From the NCBI GenBank assembly GCA_964489425.1, contig CAZAYP010000059.1, forward strand, positions 1 through 36,474: DNA of 36,474 nt, in the 5' to 3' direction. This DNA is from CAZAYP01 sp964489425 [NCBI: uncultured Verrucomicrobiota bacterium]. GTDB taxonomy: Bacteria > Verrucomicrobiota > Kiritimatiellia > RZYC01. Of this stretch, positions 16,302 through 23,483 are shown piece after piece. Made by a program: the position numbers and the translations under genes. The stretch's first letter is position 1; every line of letters starts with the position of its first letter. The notes under the pieces are model-generated. The model saw nothing but the letters and a program-made list of their open reading frames with translations. It had not been told where the DNA came from and did no database searches.

Positions 16302-16619
16302 ATGAACGACAACCGTTTATCCATGGCCCGCCTGGCATTGAACCAGTTAAGCCGCAAAGACCGGCTGGCCCTGCTGCGCGAGCAGGGGCTCATTGGCGAA
16401 GAAGCCCACGCCCCATCCAAGGAAGCCCGCCTGTTGCGCCGGCAGGAAGTTGCTCAGCGGCTGTCGGTCAGCCTGCGTGCCGTGGACAAGTGGGCCAAGC
16501 AGGGCCTGTTGACCCGGCGTGTTCTGCCTGGCCGGGTGCGGGGCTGTGGGTTCTCATCGGTCGAGGTTGATCGGCTGATTCTGCAGGGGGCGGTATCGTC
16601 AGAGCCTGGTGGTAACTGA
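16302..16619 (+). CDS. excisionase-like HTH protein
   Basis: 105 residues. After a basic, helical N-terminus (LNQLSRKDRLALLREQGLI) comes a MerR/excisionase-type winged helix-turn-helix: RRQEVAQRLSVSLRAVDKWA, then KQGLLTRRVLPGRVRG and FSSVEVDRLIL. Such proteins bend DNA for excisive recombination or act as small regulators. It sits 155 bases downstream of the integrase on the same strand. AAGGG lies six bases before the ATG. The longer open frame back to 16143 has no family resemblance upstream of this start. Confidence 0.75.
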   Translation: MNDNRLSMARLALNQLSRKDRLALLREQGLIGEEAHAPSKEARLLRRQEVAQRLSVSLRAVDKWAKQGLLTRRVLPGRVRGCGFSSVEVDRLILQGAVSSEPGGN

Positions 16620-16678
16620 ATCCGCGTCCAGCATTGGTGCGGGTTTCGGCCAGTATGACATCAGGTGGTCGGAGTGGT

Positions 16679-18811
16679 TTAGGCTCGTGGAACGTTGGCG
16701 AACGCCGATTCCAATGCGGCCGCAAGATCCAGGCGCTCGCGTTCCGATATAAAAAGACCTTGGTCCTGCAGGCGAACGCAAAGCCGGACCATGTCATCGT
16801 TGCGCATGACCAGGCAGGAATTCTTGAGATAATGCAGGGTGGCTTGCCACGTTTCCGGCGCAACCGAGGTCAGTTCATGGCGCAATCGTTGCAACACCGC
16901 GGGCGTATCCTGATGAAATGCTTTAACGACGCGCGGTGACGGGGCTGGCAAGACCTGGTCATTGACGGTCGGAGCCGGCGCCACATCGGGAGCATGGGCC
17001 CGAGCCGCCTTGACGGATGCTTTTGGCTGGGTTGAGGGATCAAGGATCAGTTCGTCAAAAAGGCGCTGGAGATCCTGCGGCAGAATGGGCTTGGCCAGGT
17101 AATCGTCCATGCCTGCGGCCCGGCAGCGGTCATGTTCTTCCGGCAACGCATTGGCCGTGCATCCAATGACCAGGGTCGGCTTGCGGTGTACGCGCCCCGG
17201 TTTGGCGGATCTTTGAGCGGCGACGGCGGATCGTTGTATTTCCCAGGCGCGAATTTGGCGGGTGGCCTCCAAACCGTCCAAGCCGGGCATGTTGATGTCC
17301 ATGAACACCAGGTCAACAAGGGTCTGGCGCCGGCCAGGCCGGCCGTTAGCGCGCGTGACGAGGTTCACGGCTTCCGCGCCATTGCGTGCGATCTGGATGG
17401 TCGCCGGCTTGAACCCGAAAAGTTCAAGATACTGGATCAGGATTTCCGCGCACACCGGATTGTCTTCGGCTATTAGAATGCGCACAGGATGGCGCCGGGC
17501 GAACTCCGGGTTTATGGCAGCAAGATCTGCGCCGGGCAAGGCCGGCTTGGGCGCCAGCGCAGGGTCGGCCGGCACGAACGGCAACTCCACCCGGAAAACC
17601 GTGCCGACGCCTTCCCGGGACTCGACCTGGATGTCGCCGCCCATCAACCGGCACAAGTTTTTGCAGATCGCCAGGCCCAGCCCGGCGCCCTGGTCGGGTT
17701 GGTACAAGCCGGCCGCGCCGCGCTCGTATTCCTTGAAAATACGGGGCAGAAATTCGGCCGGAATGCCACGGCCGACATCCTTGACCTGGAACCGCAGGGT
17801 GATGGGCGGGGGAGCCGCGGGGGCGCCCACCATTTCCAAGGGCAGGCCGGCCGCAGGGCGGTCCCGGGCCACGCCCAGGGCCAGGGTGATACAGCCGTGG
17901 CCGGCATACTTGATGGCGTTGCTCAGCAAATTGTCCAGGATTTGCCGCAGTCGGCCGGGGTCGCCGACCACGCATTCCGGAACATCGTCGGCCAGGTTTA
18001 ACTGCAGATCCAGACCGGCGGCGCGGGCGGCGGGCATGAAACTGTCCAGGATGGAGCCCACCACCTGACGGGGGGAAAACGGCGTCGGCTTGAGGCTGAG
18101 CTGGCCGGATTGCAGGCGGGTGAAGTCCAGCAAATCGTTGAGGATTTGCACCAACAATTGTTGTTGATCGCGCAAGATTTCCACCTGGCGCTGTTGCGGG
18201 ACGTCCAACGGGGCCCGGCGCAGCAACTCGGTCAGGCCCATCATGTTTTGCAGCGGGGTGCGCAACTCGTGGCTGGTAACGGCGATGAACAGGTTCTTGG
18301 CGCGATTGGCGTCTTGAGCTTCCTGAAGCGCGCCCATGAGGTCGCCGGCGCGATCCGCCACGCGTTGTTCCAGTTCGGTATTCAAGTCGCGCAGCTCCTG
18401 GTTGGCCAGGCGCAACTCGCGACGCAGGCGCCAGCGGCTGGCGGCGCCATCCAGGGCCCGGCGCAGGGCGGCCAAATCAAAAGGCTTTTGCAGGAAATCC
18501 GAAGCGCCCAGGCGCATGGCTTCCACGGCCAGGGACAAGTCGCCGTGGGCCGTGATGGCCACCGAGATGGCGTCAGGATACAGCCGGCCGACCTGCCGCA
18601 GCAACTCCAGGCCGTCCATGCCGGGCATGCGCATATCCATCAGCAGGATGTCCGCCGGCTGCTGTTCCAGCCGCGCGAGGGCTTCCGGACCCGAATGCGC
18701 CACGGCGAGCCGATCGCGGGCGCCCTGGAGGGCGCGGGCCAGGGCCGCGGCAAAATCGCGGTCGTCATCCACCAATAGGATACGGGGTTCTGGAAATGAC
18801 GGATTAGTCAT
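16679..18811 (-). CDS. cytoplasmic hybrid histidine kinase, REC-HisKA-HATPase-REC-HPt
   Basis: 710 residues with no membrane segment and no PAS/GAF sensor. The order is an N-terminal receiver (Asp59 in LLMDMRMPGMDG), a coiled linker (QELRDLNTELEQRVADRA), HisKA (His181 in TSHELRTPLQNM), HATPase (NLLSNAIKYA, DVGRGIP, GAGLGLAICKNL), a second receiver (Asp505 in FMDINMPGLDG) and a C-terminal HPt-like domain (His660 in LHYLKNS). The layout fits a phosphorelay controlled through its own receiver, not a direct ligand. The next gene upstream on the same strand is an NtrC-type activator, a likely target. A TTG five codons upstream is a possible start; ATG 18811 is preferred. It converges with the prophage genes, with a 59-base gap. 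Confidence 0.9.
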   Translation of the reverse strand: MTNPSFPEPRILLVDDDRDFAAALARALQGARDRLAVAHSGPEALARLEQQPADILLMDMRMPGMDGLELLRQVGRLYPDAISVAITAHGDLSLAVEAMRLGASDFLQKPFDLAALRRALDGAASRWRLRRELRLANQELRDLNTELEQRVADRAGDLMGALQEAQDANRAKNLFIAVTSHELRTPLQNMMGLTELLRRAPLDVPQQRQVEILRDQQQLLVQILNDLLDFTRLQSGQLSLKPTPFSPRQVVGSILDSFMPAARAAGLDLQLNLADDVPECVVGDPGRLRQILDNLLSNAIKYAGHGCITLALGVARDRPAAGLPLEMVGAPAAPPPITLRFQVKDVGRGIPAEFLPRIFKEYERGAAGLYQPDQGAGLGLAICKNLCRLMGGDIQVESREGVGTVFRVELPFVPADPALAPKPALPGADLAAINPEFARRHPVRILIAEDNPVCAEILIQYLELFGFKPATIQIARNGAEAVNLVTRANGRPGRRQTLVDLVFMDINMPGLDGLEATRQIRAWEIQRSAVAAQRSAKPGRVHRKPTLVIGCTANALPEEHDRCRAAGMDDYLAKPILPQDLQRLFDELILDPSTQPKASVKAARAHAPDVAPAPTVNDQVLPAPSPRVVKAFHQDTPAVLQRLRHELTSVAPETWQATLHYLKNSCLVMRNDDMVRLCVRLQDQGLFISERERLDLAAALESAFANVPRA

Positions 18812-18886
18812 GTGCCGGTCTGCCAAATCCCAGCATCGTTAACCGCGGAGGACCCAGCGCGGCCAAAGCCGCAATCCGAGCCGGAC

Positions 18887-18995
18887 TTTTCACCACGAAG
18901 GACACGAAGATCGCGAAGCCATCCAGAGCGTAGACATGGCAAGACCATGAACATCTTGATATTCTTCGTGTGCTTCGTGAACTTCGTGGTGAAAA
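18887..18995. repeat. short-period inverted repeat, CACGAAG type
   Basis: The left arm 18887-18918 and right arm 18964-18995 pair over 32 bases with five mismatches around a 45-base loop. Each arm is itself three units of a 9-base period built on CACGAAG (CACCACGAAG, GACACGAAG, ATCGCGAAG). It sits between the kinase and activator genes. A further partial copy forms the last codons of the activator gene (about 19015-19045). Confidence 0.75.
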
Positions 18996-19010
18996 TATTC
19001 ATGGATGCCT

Positions 19011-20555
19011 TTACCCAGTTGCTCTTCGGCTATCTTCGTGGTGCATAATGTTCGCCTTCATCTGGCGGCCGGGCGCGAGCTTGGTCACGCCGCCGTTGCA
19101 GACCAGGCCGTACGCCGTCATTTTCTGGCGCAGGGTATAACGGTTGATGCCGATCAAAGCGGCGGCCCGGGAGCGGTTGCCGTGGCATTGTTCCAAGGCC
19201 ATCTTGATCAGCGTTTCATCGATTTGATCGAGGATTTCGGCACGCAGGTCGGACGCGCCGCGGCGGGTGGCAGATGCCACAGCCTTGGCCAGCCACGCAT
19301 ACAGCCCTTCATCCACGTCTGCTGGCGCGGCCGGGGGTGGCAAAATGGTTTTGGCAGGCGGGACAGCGGCGGCGGGCGGGGCGGCGGCCCGGTGTTGCAC
19401 GGCTTCAACGTCCTTGAGGCAGTTCAGCGTGATGCCTTGGCCCCGCGCGCGGACCAGGGTTTTGCGGATGGTGTTTTCCAGTTCGCGCACGTTGCCGGGC
19501 CAAGGTTGCTGTTCGAGATAGGCCAGCACGTCCGACTCCAGCGGGGGCGGATTGAACCCGTATTCGGCGGCGTGCAGGCGGAAGAAGTGGACCGCCAGCA
19601 TGGGAATGTCTTCGCGGCGGGCGCGCAAGGGCGGCAGGGCCACGGTGGCCACGGCCAGGCGATGGTACAAATCGGCGCGGAACTGCTTCTGGCGGACCAT
19701 GGTTTCCAAGTCGCGGTGGGTGGCGGCCACGAGACGCACGTCAATGGGCCAGGCGCGGTTGCCGCCCAGGCGCTCGATCTGGTGTTCCTCAACCACGCGC
19801 AGGAGTTTGGCTTGCATGGGCGGGGGCATCTCGCCGATCTCGTCCAGAAACAGGGTGCCGCCATCCGCCTCCTCGAACCGGCCTTTGCGGGCGCGGTGGG
19901 CGCCGGTGAACGCGCCGCGCTCGTGGCCGAACAATTCGCTTTCGAGCAGGGTGTCCGGGATGGCGGCCACGTTGATCGGCACGAAGGGCTTGGCGGATCG
20001 GGAGCTGTTTTCGTGGAGCGCGCGGGCAACGAGTTCCTTGCCCGTGCCGGTTTCGCCGACAATCAGCACGGTCACCGGCGTTGCCGCCAGGCGGCCGATT
20101 TCCTTGTAGACGGCGCGCATCGCCGGGCTGCGGCCGATCAGCAGGCGATCGAGAGTTTCCGTGGTGGCATCCGGCCGGCGCCGGCCGCTGGCACGGCCTT
20201 CCAGGGCGAGGCCCAGGATGTCCAGCAAGTGCCGGGATTCAACGGGTTTTTCCAAATAATCGTAAGCGCCGGCACGGATTGCGGAAATCATGGCGCGGCT
20301 GGTCATGTAGGCGGAAACCAGGATCACCGGGATGTCCGGCGCTTCGGCATGCATCTGTTCGATCAGGGAGATCCCTTCCATATCCGGCAGTTTCAGGTCC
20401 GTGATCACCGCGGCCACCGGCTTCTGTTTGAAGAGGCGCAAGCCCTCCTTGCCATTGCGTGCCCAGCAGGTCCGGTATTCCGCCTCTTCCAGGAACTCAA
20501 GGTATTGGGTGGCCGCCACCTTGTTGTCTTCGATCAATAGAATAGTTTTTGTCAT
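19011..20555 (-). CDS. NtrC-family sigma-54-dependent response regulator
   Basis: 514 residues. The receiver (about 3-118) has Asp53 in VITDLKLPD and Lys103 in LEKPV. The AAA+ domain (about 138-375) has Walker A GETGTGKE (167-174), the sigma-54 contact loop GAFTGA (214-219), Walker B TLFLDEIG and a late PWPGNVRELENT. A Pro/Ala linker leads to a Fis-type helix-turn-helix (NRSRAAALIGINRYTLRQKM, about 465-485). All ATPase residues look intact. It activates sigma-54 promoters, and a good one lies across the gap, before the divergent MCP gene. The last 12 or so residues (MHHEDSRRATG) are encoded by repeat sequence, an unusual tail. ATG at 20555 is used. Confidence 0.95.
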   Translation of the reverse strand: MTKTILLIEDNKVAATQYLEFLEEAEYRTCWARNGKEGLRLFKQKPVAAVITDLKLPDMEGISLIEQMHAEAPDIPVILVSAYMTSRAMISAIRAGAYDYLEKPVESRHLLDILGLALEGRASGRRRPDATTETLDRLLIGRSPAMRAVYKEIGRLAATPVTVLIVGETGTGKELVARALHENSSRSAKPFVPINVAAIPDTLLESELFGHERGAFTGAHRARKGRFEEADGGTLFLDEIGEMPPPMQAKLLRVVEEHQIERLGGNRAWPIDVRLVAATHRDLETMVRQKQFRADLYHRLAVATVALPPLRARREDIPMLAVHFFRLHAAEYGFNPPPLESDVLAYLEQQPWPGNVRELENTIRKTLVRARGQGITLNCLKDVEAVQHRAAAPPAAAVPPAKTILPPPAAPADVDEGLYAWLAKAVASATRRGASDLRAEILDQIDETLIKMALEQCHGNRSRAAALIGINRYTLRQKMTAYGLVCNGGVTKLAPGRQMKANIMHHEDSRRATG

Positions 20556-20599
20556 GATGGCTTACCTTGCATAGAACGGAAGAACGGAACCGGAACGAA

Positions 20600-20682
20600 T
20601 CTCGCGCAAAGGCGCCAAGGCGCAAAGAAGAACGGAGTTTGAAAGGTTCTGAATCTTGGCGGCTTCGCGGCTTGGCGAGAGA
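20600..20682. repeat. short-period inverted repeat, CGCAAAG / CGCCAAG type
   Basis: The left arm 20600-20627 pairs with the right arm 20655-20682 at 22 of 28 positions around a 27-base loop. Units of about 8-9 bases of the form CGCMAAGG repeat within each arm. A further single left-type arm starts at 20697. It lies upstream of the activator gene. Confidence 0.7.
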
Positions 20683-20846
20683 AAGATCCGGAACGATCTC
20701 TCACCAAAAGGCCAAGGCGCCTGCCGCATGGGCCGTGGCCTGATACGCCGAGAATCCGTGGTTCTTCGCTGTTTTCAGTGGATCCAAGCATCCACCATTG
20801 CGCGCAACCGTTGGCTGGGCCGATGTGAGCGGCGCCGGACTTGGTC

Positions 20847-20948
20847 GGAGTACCGGCTTCAGCCGGAAGTTCCCCGCGTCCTTCAGGACGCGGTCCCAGC
20901 CGCGGGCTGAAGCCCACGCAGAGCTTCCGCCTGAAGGCGGTACTCTGA
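20847..20948. repeat. REP-like hairpin pair (BIME-like)
   Basis: Four perfect hairpins in a row: CCGGCTTCAGCCGG (20853-20866), CGCGTCC-TTCA-GGACGCG (20875-20892), GGGCTGAAGCCC (about 20904) and CCGCCTGAAGGCGG (20927-20940). The outer ends are GAGTACCGGC and its near-complement GGCGGTACTCTGA, so the whole is an inverted pair of REP-like units. Such repeats are mobilised by REP-associated Y1 transposases in other bacteria; none is in the window. Confidence 0.75.
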
Positions 20949-21109
20949 CGCGCTGTGCTCCCCGCCTTAATAGACCCAGTCATACTCTGAAGATCCGCGC
21001 CATCATCACGGCCCTTTCATTCCCCTGGAAACATAAAATAACCGAATCTGTCAGCCTGTCGTTCAATAATTCTACTCGTGTAGATATTTCCATGCAACTT
21101 ACCCCGGCC

Positions 21110-21171
21110 GCCGACAATTGTTTAATCAAACCGGCAACTGATTGACCAGTGCCGGCAATTTAGTTGGCGGT
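21110..21171. promoter_or_regulatory. phased 11-bp repeats, candidate enhancer (UAS) for the NtrC-type activator
   Basis: Four related sites: GCCGACAATTG (21110-21120), ACCGGCAACTG (21130-21140), GCCGGCAATTT (21151-21161), and in inverse orientation ACCGCCAACTA (21171-21161). Starts are 20 and 21 bases apart, two helical turns. The last two form a dyad, CCGGCAA-5-TTGGCGG (21152-21170). The dyad lies about 180-200 bases upstream of the sigma-54 box at 21351, the usual distance for an NtrC-type enhancer. Binding by the adjacent activator is inference. Confidence 0.55.
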
Positions 21172-21216
21172 GTTAACAAGTTGAATTCTGTTAATAACTC
21201 GATGGGGTTGGGTTGT

Positions 21217-21232
21217 GGGGAGGAATATTGCA
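21217..21232 (+). promoter_or_regulatory. weaker sigma-54-like promoter
   Basis: GGGGAGGAATATTGCA keeps the GG and GC pairs 12 bases apart and ends in TTGCA, but the -24 block is poor. It could be a second start or chance. Confidence 0.25.
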
Positions 21233-21350
21233 GGGCAACCGAAGAGGCGCCGCAGTCGCGCATGGTTCTGTTGCCAAGGCGGATGGCGTGGGTCCGTTTT
21301 TTTCAGACAGCGACCTTTGCGGAATGAATTCGGCGCCATGGTCGGTGGGT

Positions 21351-21366
21351 TGGCATGGGAATTGCG
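21351..21366 (+). promoter_or_regulatory. sigma-54 promoter (-24/-12) for the chemosensory operon
   Basis: TGGCATGGGAATTGCG matches the TGGCACG-N4-TTGCW consensus at 10 of 12 fixed positions, with the invariant GG and GC correctly 12 bases apart. Transcription would start near 21377, about 105 bases before the MCP start. An NtrC-type activator is encoded divergently next door. Confidence 0.65.
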
Positions 21367-21480
21367 ACTGATAACGCCGCGCTCGATAGGCTTGGTTACG
21401 CATGAGGGCGGAACTTGGCTGCCATGGTGGCCTTTGTGTCGAGCGGCAGAAAACATGAAATCGAAGGAGCCGTACGTAAT

Positions 21481-23433
21481 ATGAAGCCCATGGCAGTTCC
21501 CAAAGCACAACCCTCCAACCCGGCAGCGTCCGCCGCCAGAGCCAAGGACACCGGCGCCGCCGACGTCGCCGCGGATTCACGCATTGCGGCCCGCAAAATG
21601 GCTGAAGAACGCGCCCGGGCCCGTACCGCGGCCCGCGCCCAGGCCGTGGCCGAAAAGCTGACTGTGGCCACATCCCAGGTGGCCAGCGCCGTGACCCAGG
21701 CCAGTGGCGCGGTCGAGGAAATCGAAAAAACCATGCAGCAGATCGCCACCGCCTCCGAGGAAGCTTCGTCGGCGGCCGAGGAATCTCGCGCGGCGATTAA
21801 CCAGATCGACAAAGCCTCCCGCACGGCCCTGGACCGGTCGAAAGAGTCGCAGGCCGTGGTGGAAACATTGCGCGCCATTGCCGTGACCACCAGCGCCGAT
21901 ATCGCCAATCTGATCAAGGGCGTTAGCATCGCGGCCCAGGCGAACATCGATTCCGCTAAAATGATCGCGGAACTGGAACGGCAATCCGAGGAAATCGGCA
22001 AGATTGTCAACGCCGTGGCGCGGATCGCCGATCAAACCAATCTGCTGGCCCTCAACGCCGCCATCGAGGCTGCCCGCGCCGGCGAACACGGCAAGGGATT
22101 CGCCGTGGTGGCGGACGAGGTCCGCAACCTGGCGGAAATCAGCGAAAAGAGCGCCCGCGGCATTCAGGACGTGGTCAACGAAATCCAGGCCCAGGTGAAA
22201 GTGGTGGCCAAGGACGCGGAATCCGCCGGCAAAAAAGGCCAGGAAGAAGTGGAAAAAGCCAAGGTCATCACCACGGATCTGGAAAAAATCTCGGAAGATT
22301 TCAACGTCGTCCATCTCGGGGCCCAGGAAATCCTGAAAAATGGCCAGGATGCCCAGGCGGGCGCGGGCGAATATCTCAAGGGCGCGGAAGAAGTCGCCTC
22401 CGCGGCCGCGGAAGCCTCCTCCGGCTGCCAGGAATCACTCAAGGCGGTTCAGGAACAGGCCAAGGCCTTCAACGAGATGGGCGCGGCCGCCCAGAACCTG
22501 AACGAGCAGGCCGAAGCGCTCAAGACCTCGACCAACACCCAGAAATCCGCGGAAGAACTGGCGGCGAGCGCCGAGGAACTGTCGGCCAACGCCGAGGAAG
22601 TCCGCGCCGCGGCCACGCAGATTTCGGCGGCCATCGAGCAGATCCAGAAGGCGGCTCAGCAGCAGTCCAAGGCCTCTGAACGCTCCATGGAACTGGGCAA
22701 GCGGTTGGATGCGGCCGCCAAGGGCATGGCTGAACGCTCCAAGGTCAGCGAAGATAAAATGACCGGGATCCAGACCTTGCTGGCGAAAAACAAGCAGAAC
22801 GTGGACAACCTGATTACGGAAATCGGCAAAGCCGCGGATGCGTCCATGCAATCGGCCAAGAATGTGATCGAGCTGGCGGACCGGACCCGGGCGATTGACA
22901 AGATCGTGGACGCGATCGTCATGGTCACGGTGCAGACCAACATGCTGGCGGTCAACGGCAACGTGGAAGCGGCGCGCGCGGGCGAGTACGGCCGCGGGTT
23001 CTCGGTGGTGGCCGGCGACATTCGCTCGCTGTCCAACGAGAGCAGCGAGAACGCCGACCGGATCAAGAACATGGTGCGGTCCATCCAGGCGCAGATCACC
23101 AAGGTGGCGGCGGATATCGAGATGGCCGGCAAGATGGCGGCCCAGGAAGTCGAACGGGCCAAGGCCTCGACCGACAACCTGAACAAGATTGACGCCGAAA
23201 CCAAGACGGTGCTGGCCGCGATCACGGAAATCGAGAAGGGCAGCAACGAATCCGTGGTGGCGCTGCAACAGGCCGCCAAGGCCAGCGAGCAGATCAGCAC
23301 GGCCGCCCAGGAAATGGGCCGGTCCACGTCGGAAGCTGCGGTCGCCGCCGAAGAAGGTGGCAAGGCCGCCCAGGAAATCGCCCAGGCCGTGGAGGATATC
23401 TCCAGCCAGGCCGACGAACTGCAAAATGGCTGA
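21481..23433 (+). CDS. soluble methyl-accepting chemotaxis protein with two signalling hairpins
   Basis: 650 residues without any membrane segment or recognisable sensor domain. The chain is nearly all Ala/Glu/Gln-rich coiled coil. The first hairpin tip (about 180-220) is canonical: [20 protein letters not shown] then [17 protein letters not shown] second tip (about 483-520) is divergent: [20 protein letters not shown] then [14 protein letters not shown]. Each is preceded by similar coil, so the protein is an internal duplication. The tips bind CheA and CheW; paired Glu/Gln in the flanking coil could be methylated by the CheR proteins. It heads the cluster. ATG 21481 is used, with AAGGAG 11 bases upstream; an in-frame start at 21415 is less likely. 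Confidence 0.9.
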   Translation: MKPMAVPKAQPSNPAASAARAKDTGAADVAADSRIAARKMAEERARARTAARAQAVAEKLTVATSQVASAVTQASGAVEEIEKTMQQIATASEEASSAAEESRAAINQIDKASRTALDRSKESQAVVETLRAIAVTTSADIANLIKGVSIAAQANIDSAKMIAELERQSEEIGKIVNAVARIADQTNLLALNAAIEAARAGEHGKGFAVVADEVRNLAEISEKSARGIQDVVNEIQAQVKVVAKDAESAGKKGQEEVEKAKVITTDLEKISEDFNVVHLGAQEILKNGQDAQAGAGEYLKGAEEVASAAAEASSGCQESLKAVQEQAKAFNEMGAAAQNLNEQAEALKTSTNTQKSAEELAASAEELSANAEEVRAAATQISAAIEQIQKAAQQQSKASERSMELGKRLDAAAKGMAERSKVSEDKMTGIQTLLAKNKQNVDNLITEIGKAADASMQSAKNVIELADRTRAIDKIVDAIVMVTVQTNMLAVNGNVEAARAGEYGRGFSVVAGDIRSLSNESSENADRIKNMVRSIQAQITKVAADIEMAGKMAAQEVERAKASTDNLNKIDAETKTVLAAITEIEKGSNESVVALQQAAKASEQISTAAQEMGRSTSEAAVAAEEGGKAAQEIAQAVEDISSQADELQNG

Positions 23434-23483
23434 ACCGGCCCGGCGCCCAGCGCGCCCCGGTCCGCAACCAGGAAGATAACATT

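Larger units (their letters stand above)
20949..21350. other. long regulatory gap upstream of the MCP gene
   Basis: About 400 bases without a supported gene, noticeably AT-rich from 21030 to 21210. It holds the phased repeats and two sigma-54-like boxes listed separately. Short frames here have no family resemblance. Confidence 0.5.

Noticed and set aside
20552-20983. Minus-strand frame of about 140 codons in the gap before the activator gene
   Set aside because: It runs through the CGCAAAG and REP-like repeats, and its amino-acid sequence is a translation of repeats without family resemblance.
21415-21480. Upstream start for the MCP giving 22 extra residues
   Set aside because: There is no ribosome site before it, and the added residues lack the coiled-coil character of the protein.
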